A DNA stretch of 5,549 nt from Microcoleaceae cyanobacterium UBA11344 (lineage in GTDB: Bacteria; Cyanobacteriota; Cyanobacteriia; Cyanobacteriales; Microcoleaceae). A model generated the notes under the pieces. That model was not told the DNA's origin. It did no database searches and saw nothing but the letters and a program-made list of their open reading frames with translations. The stretch spans positions 1,588 through 7,136 of the forward strand of contig DMYK01000225.1 of assembly GCA_003483675.1 (NCBI GenBank), given 5' to 3'. This document shows positions 1-5,549 of this stretch, one piece after another; the first letter of the stretch is position 1, and each line of letters starts with the position of its first letter. The translations under genes were made by a program, and so were the position numbers.

Positions 1-2
1 TA

Positions 3-401
3 TTAGAGCCTGGAGATTTTTTAATCCGAAATCTGTTGGGAGTAGATCCAAAAGTGGGAGCCATTGCGATCGCCGATCGAGTCCGTCCCGGACAGCGCAT
101 CCAGTTTCACCTCCGGGATGCCCGCACCTCCGCAGAAGACCTAGAAATGCTGCTAGAACGCTATCAGCGATCGGCCGAATACAGGGCTACATCCAGCGCC
201 GGTGCCTTGATGTTCTCTTGTCTAGGGCGTGGTGAAGGGCTTTACGGCGAGCCCAACTTTGACTCGCGGCTTTTTAGTCGATACCTCAACAACATCCCCC
301 TGAGTGGCTTTTTCTGCAACGGCGAAATCGGCCCCGTCGGTGACAGCACCTTTCTGCACGGCTACACCTCCGTATTTGGGATTTGTCGCCAAAATTCATA
401 A
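3..401 (+). CDS. FIST domain protein, C-terminal fragment
   Basis: This is the 3' end of a gene that begins before the window; 132 codons are visible, in frame from base 3 to a TAA at 399-401. The fragment matches what I know of the FIST C-terminal domain. It opens with a LEPGDFLIRNLLGVDP segment, followed by AIADRVRPGQRIQFHLRDA, then GALMFSCLGRG, then the hallmark ending GFFCNGEIGPVGD with FLHGYTS. FIST N and C domains occur together in bacterial sensory proteins and are thought to bind small ligands such as amino acids; that role is family knowledge, and the ligand here is unknown. No kinase, GGDEF or membrane segment follows, so the protein ends with this domain, as stand-alone cytoplasmic FIST proteins do. 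A TTG at 36 is only an internal codon, because conserved FIST_C residues lie upstream of it. The gene converges on the porin gene, with a hairpin terminator between them. Confidence 0.85.
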   Translation, partial: LEPGDFLIRNLLGVDPKVGAIAIADRVRPGQRIQFHLRDARTSAEDLEMLLERYQRSAEYRATSSAGALMFSCLGRGEGLYGEPNFDSRLFSRYLNNIPLSGFFCNGEIGPVGDSTFLHGYTSVFGICRQNS

Positions 402-419
402 TTTGTGAACCAATCACCA

Positions 420-457
420 AAAAGTAAAAGCGGCAGTCGCCTGCCGCTTTTACTTTT
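420..457. terminator. Bidirectional hairpin terminator between convergent genes
   Basis: A perfect inverted repeat has arms AAAAGTAAAAGCGGCAG (420-436) and its complement (441-457), closed by a TCGC loop. The stem is 17 bp with a GC-rich top half and an A/T-rich base, so on either strand the GC stem is followed by a T-rich stretch (TTTTACTTTT). It lies 18 bases after the FIST stop and 19 bases beyond the porin stop, where a shared Rho-independent terminator for two converging genes is expected. Confidence 0.85.
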
Positions 458-476
458 AACTAGATATCGGGAAACC

Positions 477-2528
477 TTAGAAACTAAAGGTTGTCCGTAG
501 GACTCCTACCCAGATATCATCGTTTGTGTTTTTGTGTTCGGGATTCAGAATCACATAAACGCCCGGTGTCACGGAAATAAAGTCATTGACTTGGAAGCGA
601 TAGAAACCCTCTAGGTGATAAGATGTTTTGCTGTCTTTGGCGACATCGCTAGAAGTAACTTTTGGTGGCACACCGAAGACAAAACCGAGGAGGTTGCCTG
701 GTCTGCCAAAATCTGGCAGGGCCAAAGTGATAGCACCATTCTGAATGGTAGCGTCATTGTCGCCTCCCTTCAGTTGGTGAGCCTTGGTATAACCGTACCA
801 ACCGCCAAGCTGAAAGCGGCTGCTGGGCTTGAAGTTAACCTGCACGCCAAAGTTATCTGCTGCGGTGGCTAATGAACCAAAGGGCTGGTTAGCCAAAGAA
901 CTACCGGTGCTGCCCATGATGCCAACATCGCCGGCTCGATTGTATTTGCGGTTGTAACTCACACCAAGGTCAAATGCTTTGCCTAGAGACAGGTTGAGCT
1001 GACCGATCGCACTGAAAGAACCGTCAAAAACGCCCCGGCCGTTTGCGGGGTTGGGAGCGTCGCTATCGGAAGCAAGATAGCCTACTGTGGCTTTGACGGG
1101 GCCCAAGTTGTAATTCACAGCAGCACCTGCTCCTTCGGAGCCGCGGAATATTGCTGGGTTGTAACGTCCAAACCTGGAGATAGAACCGGTGCCACCATCT
1201 CCAAAGGGAGTAGTCAGAGGAGCAACATCATCAAGAGCCAATCCTTTGGGCCCTAACCAGACTGTAGCATTACCTACTGGGAAGCGATAGTACACCTTAT
1301 CGAGTTTGAATGCGTTGTTGTCGGTTTGGCCACCGTCAACGCCGAGGCGAGCCATGTTGGTGCCAGTGGCAGTGGCGGCACCGTAGTTGGGCAGGTTGAC
1401 AGCTTGCAAGCGGGTTCTGAGCAAGTCCTTGCCGGTGAAGCTGGTGTCGAAGTTCAAGCGCACTCGGTAGCCCAAGGTGGTAGAGGTTTTGTCGTCGTGA
1501 AGGCCGACACCATCTCCAAAGGTGTCGCTAGCCAGAAAGATTACTTCTCCTCTCAACTTGGTGGTGGTGGAGAACTGGTTGGCTTCGAGTTCTGCGGTGC
1601 GGGCTTCTAGGCCGTCTACTTTTCCGCGCAGGATAGCGAGTTCGACTGCAAATTCTTCTTGCAGGCGTTGCAGAACTGCTAAGTCGTCTTTGGTGACGAA
1701 GGTAGATGTTGACGAGCCGATTAGCTTAGTTACTTGGTCTAAGCAAGCGTTAACGCCGGCGGCAAATTCGTAGCGGGTGAGGGCGCGGTTGCCGCGGTAG
1801 GTGCCGTCGGGATAGCCTACGATACAACCGTAGCGCTCGACTAGGGATTGTAGGGCTTGGAATGCCCAGTCTGTGGGCCGCACGTCGGAGAGCTGGGAAA
1901 CTGATGTCACTTGGGACATGGCTCCCGACTGTTGAGTCGGCTGTGCTTGGGGAGCGGCGGGGACGATCGGGCCGCCCATGCCGGCCGGGGAAGTCTGAGC
2001 CACTTCTACCTTCGCAGCTCTTTTGCTGGCGACTGTTGGCAGTTGACTGTTCTGGGAAGCTTGAGTCTGGCTGCTTTCTACCGCCAAGTCTGATGCTTGG
2101 GGCAAGGGTGCAGTGGCTGTCGCTGTGTTGGCGGGAGCGCTTTCTACGGCTGACTGGATGAGGCTGTTTGTAGCTGGCAGTGCTGGGGCGCTGGTGTCTG
2201 GTTCGATCGAGGCCAGTTTTTCAGCTTCGGCTGGTTTCGCGTCTGATGCTGGGGCGATCGCTGCTGGTTCTGAAGTTGGCGTCGCTTCGATCGACCCGGA
2301 GAGCTCATCGCTACTGTTTAGCGCCTGGGCATCCGAAGTAGCAGGCGATACTGCAATTGTTTCTGCAACTGATGCTGCAATTGTTGACTCAGATGGCCCA
2401 GCTGCGGCTAGCTGGCTGGCCTCAGACGTTGCTGGGGCTTCTACAGCGATCGCTGCTGCACAAGCGACTGACGATAATCCCAGAATAGCTGGGGAAGCTA
2501 GCAGTAAATTCAAAAAAGTTTTGTTCAT
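477..2528 (-). CDS. SLH-domain OprB-type cyanobacterial porin (iron uptake porin family)
   Basis: The protein is 683 aa from the ATG at 2528-2526. Residues 1 to about 25 form a signal peptide (MNKTF, then a hydrophobic LLLASPAILGL stretch, then an Ala-rich cleavage region). Residues about 28-210 are low-complexity Ala/Ser/Pro/Thr/Glu. Residues about 213-266 are one S-layer homology domain, with LSDVRPTDWAFQAL, GYPDGTYRGNRALTRYEFA and ACLDQV. Residues about 282-317 form a heptad-like coiled coil rich in Leu and Glu. The rest, to the terminal Phe, is an OprB-like beta-barrel. In this family the SLH domain is thought to bind cell wall or peptidoglycan-linked polymer while the barrel forms an outer-membrane channel for small solutes or inorganic ions; relatives include the Synechococcus SomA/SomB porins, and some are annotated as iron uptake porins. 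The substrate cannot be read from sequence. An in-frame GTG at 2537 would add MRK. I prefer the ATG because a GAGG just upstream (2535-2532) can serve as its ribosome binding site, although the 3-base spacing is short. Most family members I know are about 500-570 aa; the extra length here lies in the linker. Confidence 0.9.
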   Translation of the reverse strand: MNKTFLNLLLASPAILGLSSVACAAAIAVEAPATSEASQLAAAGPSESTIAASVAETIAVSPATSDAQALNSSDELSGSIEATPTSEPAAIAPASDAKPAEAEKLASIEPDTSAPALPATNSLIQSAVESAPANTATATAPLPQASDLAVESSQTQASQNSQLPTVASKRAAKVEVAQTSPAGMGGPIVPAAPQAQPTQQSGAMSQVTSVSQLSDVRPTDWAFQALQSLVERYGCIVGYPDGTYRGNRALTRYEFAAGVNACLDQVTKLIGSSTSTFVTKDDLAVLQRLQEEFAVELAILRGKVDGLEARTAELEANQFSTTTKLRGEVIFLASDTFGDGVGLHDDKTSTTLGYRVRLNFDTSFTGKDLLRTRLQAVNLPNYGAATATGTNMARLGVDGGQTDNNAFKLDKVYYRFPVGNATVWLGPKGLALDDVAPLTTPFGDGGTGSISRFGRYNPAIFRGSEGAGAAVNYNLGPVKATVGYLASDSDAPNPANGRGVFDGSFSAIGQLNLSLGKAFDLGVSYNRKYNRAGDVGIMGSTGSSLANQPFGSLATAADNFGVQVNFKPSSRFQLGGWYGYTKAHQLKGGDNDATIQNGAITLALPDFGRPGNLLGFVFGVPPKVTSSDVAKDSKTSYHLEGFYRFQVNDFISVTPGVYVILNPEHKNTNDDIWVGVLRTTFSF

Positions 2529-2612
2529 TTTCCTCACACCGTCACACTCTACTCGACTTGAGCAGCAAGTCCCAACTGCTATTTTTTGTAGTTGCCTGCC
2601 CGTTCACAATAA

Positions 2613-2642
2613 CTTCTACAGCTTGCGAGCCAATTCTGTCAA
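2613..2642 (-). promoter_or_regulatory. Candidate sigma-70 promoter of the porin gene
   Basis: On the minus strand a perfect -35 hexamer TTGACA (2642-2637) is followed after 18 bases by TAGAAG (2618-2613), which matches four of six positions of TATAAT. It would give a leader of roughly 75 bases before the porin start. The -10 is weak, so the exact start is uncertain. A TGTAGA at 2620-2615 with a 16-base spacer is an alternative. Confidence 0.4.
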
Positions 2643-2666
2643 GCTTTTTAACCTGATTTTCAAGCT
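2639..2666. repeat. Direct repeat TCAAGCT overlapping the porin -35
   Basis: TCAAGCT occurs at 2639-2645 and again at 2660-2666. The start-to-start distance is 21 bases, two helical turns, so both copies face the same side of the DNA. The first copy overlaps the candidate porin -35 box. This is the arrangement expected of a tandem regulator site, but seven-base copies can arise by chance and I recognise no known regulator consensus. Confidence 0.25.
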
Positions 2667-3251
2667 CGCTGCCCTACGGGAGGGGATTTTCCCGGATTGG
2701 TTTTCCCCCATTGCTGGGGAACCGAGGATTTAAGGCAGGCTGGTAGATGTACGCTGAACCTGTCAAATTTCAGGCTTGACAACTTGATGATTTTCTGATC
2801 CCCCCAGCAGTCGGGACTTGTCGGCGCGATCGCCAATTTTTAAACTGCTGGGAGTGAGTTTACTTGCAGGCTATTTTAACACAATTTTTGATATTTTCTG
2901 GAAGTCGCAGCAGACTGAATGTCTGTTAGCTGAAACTAGACTTTTGCCCCCTTCCTGTGTAGTCTGTTTTGACCCGTTAATTTTTTGGGGCCGTGGTCGG
3001 TTCTGGGTTCTGGTTTCCTCTGTCATCGATTCAGCTACCAAAGTAGCAATTGATTCTCCAATTTGTCAAGACCATAAGTAATCGCAACAGGTGCGTTATG
3101 CTAGGATAAAATTGTATATTTCGACCAAGGCAATCGACCTTTGTATGCCATGCTACATTTAGGTGTGGCATCGATCAATTTTTATCAAAAATCCAGGGCA
3201 GTTTTTCGGAGTAGTAAGGTGGTTAATAGGATGGTTTTTTCGCTTCGTTAA
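2643..3251. other. Long intergenic region without a convincing gene
   Basis: Between the porin promoter and the broken frame at 3252 I see no supported gene. It holds small dyads: CGGGA/TCCCG (2677-2694), TTCCCC/GGGGAA (2703-2721), TGTCAA/TTGACA (2761-2781), CCCAGCAG/CTGCTGGG (2803-2852) and ATGCCA/TGGCAT (3145-3171). One HIP1 octamer lies at 2826-2833. A weak forward promoter is possible, with TAAAAT at 3107-3112 and GCAACA 17 bases upstream. The frame later used by the broken gene is also open from 3105 to 3248 before a TAA at 3249-3251. It starts DKIVYFDQGN and includes an ATG at 3150, so the old gene may have begun here, but 48 codons is not significant by itself. A frame open across 2818-3081 has no recognisable domain and no ATG start. 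Confidence 0.55.
2803..2852. repeat. 8-bp perfect inverted repeat enclosing a HIP1 site
   Basis: CCCAGCAG (2803-2810) and CTGCTGGG (2845-2852) are exact complements 34 bases apart. The loop contains a smaller GGCG-CGAT-CGCC stem (2823-2834) built on the HIP1 octamer, so a two-tier stem-loop could form. No T-run follows on the plus strand, which argues against a simple terminator. Function unknown. Confidence 0.3.
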
Positions 3252-3683
3252 TGGGGAATTTATACTCAGTTAACGGGTGGAGTCTTGTCCGGTGCTGTCA
3301 GTTCTGAAGCCGAGATTTGGTGGACTAAGGAATGGGGCGGAGAAAATCCTGCCATTGCTCGCAGTATCAATCTGGCAGCAAAACCGCTGGTTGTCAGTGA
3401 TATCTCGGAAGTTTCCCTAGGAAATGTACGATCGCTCGGTCATTTGTTAGAATCGAAGGTGCGGCTGCAATTGTTCAATCTAAATCCACAAGTTCCGAGT
3501 GAGATGCAATTGCTGGACAGGTCAACTATACCTAGAATTCCCAAGGATTTTAGTGAGGTTTTTGTCTAGGGACGAACGAAGGCTTTTAGTGTTAAGCTAG
3601 CCAAGATCCAGGACTCAAAAATAGAACTGGTCTGGCCCGATAAAAGCAGCAGTTTGTGGCTGGGTAAGTTAGTACAAAAGTGA
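3252..3683 (+). pseudogene. Interrupted coding frame upstream of the glycosyltransferase
   Basis: One frame is open for 105 codons after a TAA at 3249, meets a TAG at 3567-3569, and continues in the same frame for 37 coding-like codons to a TGA at 3681-3683. The first part reads like a folded protein: AEIWWTKEWGGENPAIARS, KPLVVSDISEVSLGN, VRSLGHLLESKVRLQL, IPRIPKDFSEVFV. The second part reads IQDSKIELVWPD then SSSLWLGKLVQK. I do not recognise the family. No ATG opens the frame; the only usable start is a TTG at 3285 with a poorly spaced GGAG. The final TGA overlaps the GAGGA of the glycosyltransferase ribosome binding site, an arrangement typical of adjacent, translationally coupled genes, which suggests that the downstream segment was once the true 3' end. 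I infer a gene decayed by a nonsense mutation and loss of its 5' part. Alternatives are a short real gene at 3285-3569 or a sequencing error. Confidence 0.45.
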
Positions 3684-3686
3684 GGA
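3682..3686 (+). promoter_or_regulatory. Ribosome binding site of the glycosyltransferase
   Basis: GAGGA lies three bases before the ATG at 3690 and overlaps the TGA (3681-3683) that ends the preceding open frame. The spacing is short, but no better site or start is nearby, and the frame upstream of the ATG is closed by that TGA. This fixes the start at 3690. Confidence 0.5.
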
Positions 3687-3689
3687 TTT

Positions 3690-4634
3690 ATGGAAGATTT
3701 CGGCATAATTGTGGCCTGCTGTGACCAAGATTATTTATTTGCTAAGGGTTGCTGTGCTAGCATCAGATATTTCCTGGGAGATGTGCCGATTTGTCTGTTG
3801 ATTGACGGCCAGTTTTCTGTGAGGGATTTGGAAAAGTCTTACGGGGTACGAGTGATCGATCGCACCTTAGTTTCTGAGGAGGTTCTCAGAAAAAGGAGTT
3901 TTGGTTGGGGCAAAACTAAGATGATTGCTTTCTGGGAAAGTCCTTGGTCAAATTTTATGGTTTTGGATGCGGATACGATTGTCTGGGGTGATGTTCTCAA
4001 ATTGGCTAATTTTCGGGAATTTGATTTTATAGTAGATCAGGCTTGTTACGATTACTCGGATGCAGATGTTTCGGAGTTTTTCTTTGATATTCCTGGTGTA
4101 GAGCAGCATTTCCCGGATTTTCGCTGGTCGGAATCTCGATCGAATTATTTCTGTACTGGTACTTTTTTTGCGAAGCGGGGTGTTTTTAGCTTAGAGGAAT
4201 ATGTAGAAATTTTAGATTTTACGGTGGCCAATCCGGGAATATTTAAGTACGGAGAAATGGGGTTTTTAAACTTTATGATTTTTCGGGCGGCTCAGGAAAA
4301 TAGGCTGCGGGTGCAAAATGTGGATATGCAGTTGTTGGTGCCGGATTTTGACCAAGATTTGCTGAGCAAGCGGTTTCCGGTTGAGTCAAGTGGGCCTGGG
4401 GGCGATCGCGATCGAGCGACTGTGATTCACTGGTGCGGGCCGAAACCGACTTTATCTACATCTAAAGTTTACTCGGAACCGATGAATTTTTGTCGCCGGA
4501 AGTGTCAGGAGGATGTTTGGGGCCGTACTGGTTTGGCTGCTTCAATGTTGTTGCAAGTTGAGGATTGGCAGCGATCGATCTATGTGTATAAGAATAAGTT
4601 TAAGAAGAAGTTTCGCCAGTTGACGGGGAAGTAG
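3690..4634 (+). CDS. GT-A fold glycosyltransferase, GT8-like
   Basis: This 314-aa, apparently complete protein should transfer a sugar from a nucleotide-sugar donor to an acceptor glycan or lipid. The N-terminal strand FGIIVACCDQDYLFAKGCC (4-22) resembles the opening strand of GT-A nucleotide-binding folds. The metal-binding DXD motif is D93-A94-D95 within MVLDADTIVWGDVL. NYFCTGTFFAKRGVFS (152-167) fits the acceptor-side segment that reads roughly FNAG in GT8 enzymes, and GEMGFLNF (188-195) the later conserved block. VIHWCGPKP (245-253) matches the GT8 H-x-x-G-x-K-P type motif, with H247 the probable third metal ligand. There is no signal peptide or membrane helix; the last 15 residues are strongly basic (KNKFKKKFRQLTGK), so loose membrane contact is possible. 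Cysteines cluster at 10, 11, 21 and 22. The start follows a GAGGA three bases upstream. Donor and acceptor cannot be deduced. Family-level assignment is firmer than the GT8 label. Confidence 0.8.
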   Translation: MEDFGIIVACCDQDYLFAKGCCASIRYFLGDVPICLLIDGQFSVRDLEKSYGVRVIDRTLVSEEVLRKRSFGWGKTKMIAFWESPWSNFMVLDADTIVWGDVLKLANFREFDFIVDQACYDYSDADVSEFFFDIPGVEQHFPDFRWSESRSNYFCTGTFFAKRGVFSLEEYVEILDFTVANPGIFKYGEMGFLNFMIFRAAQENRLRVQNVDMQLLVPDFDQDLLSKRFPVESSGPGGDRDRATVIHWCGPKPTLSTSKVYSEPMNFCRRKCQEDVWGRTGLAASMLLQVEDWQRSIYVYKNKFKKKFRQLTGK

Positions 4635-4733
4635 AAGGAAGAAGATCGATGTGGAAATGCAATAAAATCAATTGTTTCAGCAATTAAAAACGTCCTAACT
4701 GCCGCTCAGGTTGCTATAAGTAGAATTTTTCAA

Positions 4734-4773
4734 CCGCAGATTTAAGCGGATGAACGGGGATGCACGCGGATTA
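4734..4773. repeat. Four-unit 10-bp tandem repeat (CGCGGAT type)
   Basis: Four consecutive 10-base units can be aligned: CCGCAGATTT, AAGCGGATGA, ACGGGGATGC and ACGCGGATTA. GAT falls at exactly ten-base intervals (4739, 4749, 4759, 4769). It sits just beyond the 3' end of the minus-strand gene at 4782 and about 100 bases past the glycosyltransferase stop. Similar GCGGATGAACGCGGAT-like strings are, from memory, common short dispersed repeats in intergenic DNA of cyanobacteria. No T-run or stem makes it a terminator. Confidence 0.6.
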
Positions 4774-4781
4774 ATTTCAGG

Positions 4782-5549
4782 TCAACCATTCAGGGGTAAA
4801 GTTGGGCCGGCTGGGGGTAAAACTTGGCGGTGAACTGTTACTTTGTGGCTTTCCCGCTGAGTTTGCATTTCGACGGCGATCGCCTCAAATTCGACTTCCA
4901 TGCAGCCGTAGGGGATTTCTAATTCGACTGTGGCTTGGATCTTACCCAGCCCGTTAGGTTTAAATTCGGCGATCCAGTGCGGCCCGTCGAGAATTAGGTA
5001 GGTTTGGCGATCGTACACCCAAATTTTGACGTAAATTCGGGGCATTAATTCTGGTAGTTGTACTCGCACTTTTACTAGGCGCCCTGCGAGTATTTCGTTG
5101 CGGGGAAGTTCTAGAACTGGCATCGGTACTAAGTCGTCTTCTGGCAAAATGTAGGGGGTTAGGGCTGTTGTTTCTGCTTCGGTAGTTGTGGCTTTGGTAC
5201 TAACTTGTGGCGGTGGTGGCGAGGATTCCTCGAAGATGACAAATTCTTGGGCTTCGGTGCTAGTGGATTTTGGATCGGGGATGATAATTTCTTGGACTTC
5301 GCTGGTTTCGGCTGGCTGTTCTGTTGGGCTGCTAATGTCGGGGACGGCAATTTCGTCGCTGCTATTTTCGTCGTCTTGTTGAGTTGGCGATAGTGCGGTT
5401 GCTGTTAGCCATTCGGGGGATTCGCTGTTGCTGGCTAAGGAACTTAGTCGCGACCAAAATCTATTTTGGACGTTTAAGGTTTGAAATGCCTGTTTTGTAG
5501 GTGCGGGCTTGGTTTCTGGTGCTGCTGTTTCGGCTGTTTGAAGGGGATT
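4782..5549 (-). CDS. Conserved cyanobacterial protein of unknown function, C-terminal part
   Basis: The minus-strand frame ending in TGA at 4784-4782 stays open to the window edge, so 255 C-terminal residues of a larger protein are visible. A TTG at 5147 could be taken for a start, but the same frame continues upstream with sensible sequence, so it is internal. Visible residues 1-60 include TLNVQNRFWSRLSSLAS and SPEWLTATALSP. Residues about 60-130 are a disordered linker rich in Pro, Thr, Ser and Glu, including SSPPPPQVSTKA. Residues about 145-245 form a compact beta-rich domain: ILAGRLVKVRVQLPEL, PRIYVKIWVYDRQTYLILDG, ATVELEIPYG, then VEFEAIAVEMQTQRESHKVTV and a PP-containing tail. The alternating hydrophobic strands suggest an Ig-like beta-sandwich (inference). 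I have the impression that the domain, especially the EAIAVEMQTQRESHKVTV stretch, recurs in cyanobacterial hypothetical proteins, but I know no function. It converges on the glycosyltransferase gene. Confidence 0.75.
   Translation of the reverse strand, partial: NPLQTAETAAPETKPAPTKQAFQTLNVQNRFWSRLSSLASNSESPEWLTATALSPTQQDDENSSDEIAVPDISSPTEQPAETSEVQEIIIPDPKSTSTEAQEFVIFEESSPPPPQVSTKATTTEAETTALTPYILPEDDLVPMPVLELPRNEILAGRLVKVRVQLPELMPRIYVKIWVYDRQTYLILDGPHWIAEFKPNGLGKIQATVELEIPYGCMEVEFEAIAVEMQTQRESHKVTVHRQVLPPAGPTLPLNG

Noticed and set aside
615..2161. Several plus-strand frames of 60-99 codons within the porin gene
   Set aside because: All lie inside a clearly coding minus-strand gene, have no recognisable domains and no convincing ribosome binding sites.
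2526..2537. GTG at 2537 as the porin start
   Set aside because: No ribosome binding site precedes it, whereas GAGG precedes the ATG at 2528, and the signal peptide reads naturally from MNKTF. The GTG cannot be fully excluded.
2113..2733. 206-codon open frame on the plus strand opposite the porin N-terminal region
   Set aside because: It is the mirror of the Ala/Ser-rich low-complexity linker; the minus frame has the signal peptide, SLH domain and barrel, and this one has no domain and runs into the porin promoter.
2818..3081. Plus-strand 87-codon frame in the intergenic region
   Set aside because: Starts at a TTG without a ribosome binding site, overlaps the inverted repeat at 2803-2852, and the translation shows no family pattern.
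4670..4685. AATTG/CAATT hairpin after the glycosyltransferase as a terminator
   Set aside because: The stem is only 5 bp, all but one pair A-T, and the plus strand continues with A rather than T residues.
4782..5147. A separate 121-aa gene starting at TTG 5147
   Set aside because: The same frame is open for another 134 codons upstream with a coherent linker sequence, so the TTG is an internal Leu codon.
5159..5393. Short frames on both strands opposite or within the partial minus-strand gene
   Set aside because: They are other-frame readings of the Pro/Thr/Ser/Glu-rich linker; the true frame is open from 4782 to the window end.
1..5549. CRISPR array, tRNA, rRNA, transposase or phage genes
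   Set aside because: No regularly spaced long repeats, no tRNA cloverleaf pattern and no recognisable mobile-element proteins were seen on either strand.

Overview
The window looks cyanobacterial, probably from a filamentous Oscillatoriales/Microcoleus-like lineage (the lineage is inference). The octamer GCGATCGC (HIP1) occurs six times in 5.5 kb, at 66, 2254, 2446, 2826, 4402 and 4876, against about 0.1 expected by chance. An SLH-domain porin of a typically cyanobacterial family is also present.

Layout. Positions 3-401 (+) hold the last 132 codons of a FIST-domain sensory protein. A perfect 17-bp hairpin at 420-457 separates it from the convergent porin gene at 477-2528 (-). That gene encodes a signal peptide, an unusually long Ala/Ser/Pro-rich linker, one SLH domain, a coiled coil and an OprB-type beta-barrel. 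A candidate promoter with a perfect TTGACA lies about 100 bases upstream of its start. Positions 2643-3251 carry no convincing gene but several dyads. From 3252 to 3683 (+) runs a coding-like frame with no good start, broken by an in-frame TAG at 3567-3569. Its final TGA overlaps the ribosome binding site of the next gene, so it looks like a decayed or interrupted gene once joined to its neighbour. At 3690-4634 (+) is an intact GT-A-fold glycosyltransferase resembling GT8, with a DXD motif and an HxxGxKP motif. The short gap after it contains four 10-bp repeat units (4734-4773). From 4782 to the end of the window (-) lies the C-terminal 255 codons of a protein whose reading frame stays open to the window edge: a Pro/Thr/Ser/Glu-rich linker followed by a compact beta-rich domain.

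How the genes relate. They do not form one operon. Two convergent pairs (FIST/porin and glycosyltransferase/C-terminal beta-domain protein) flank a long intergenic region. The porin (outer membrane) and the glycosyltransferase (glycan assembly) both concern the cell envelope, but nothing in the sequence shows that they work together. I see no rRNA, tRNA, CRISPR array, transposase or phage gene. The most unusual item is the broken frame upstream of the glycosyltransferase. I found no convincing new multigene system.
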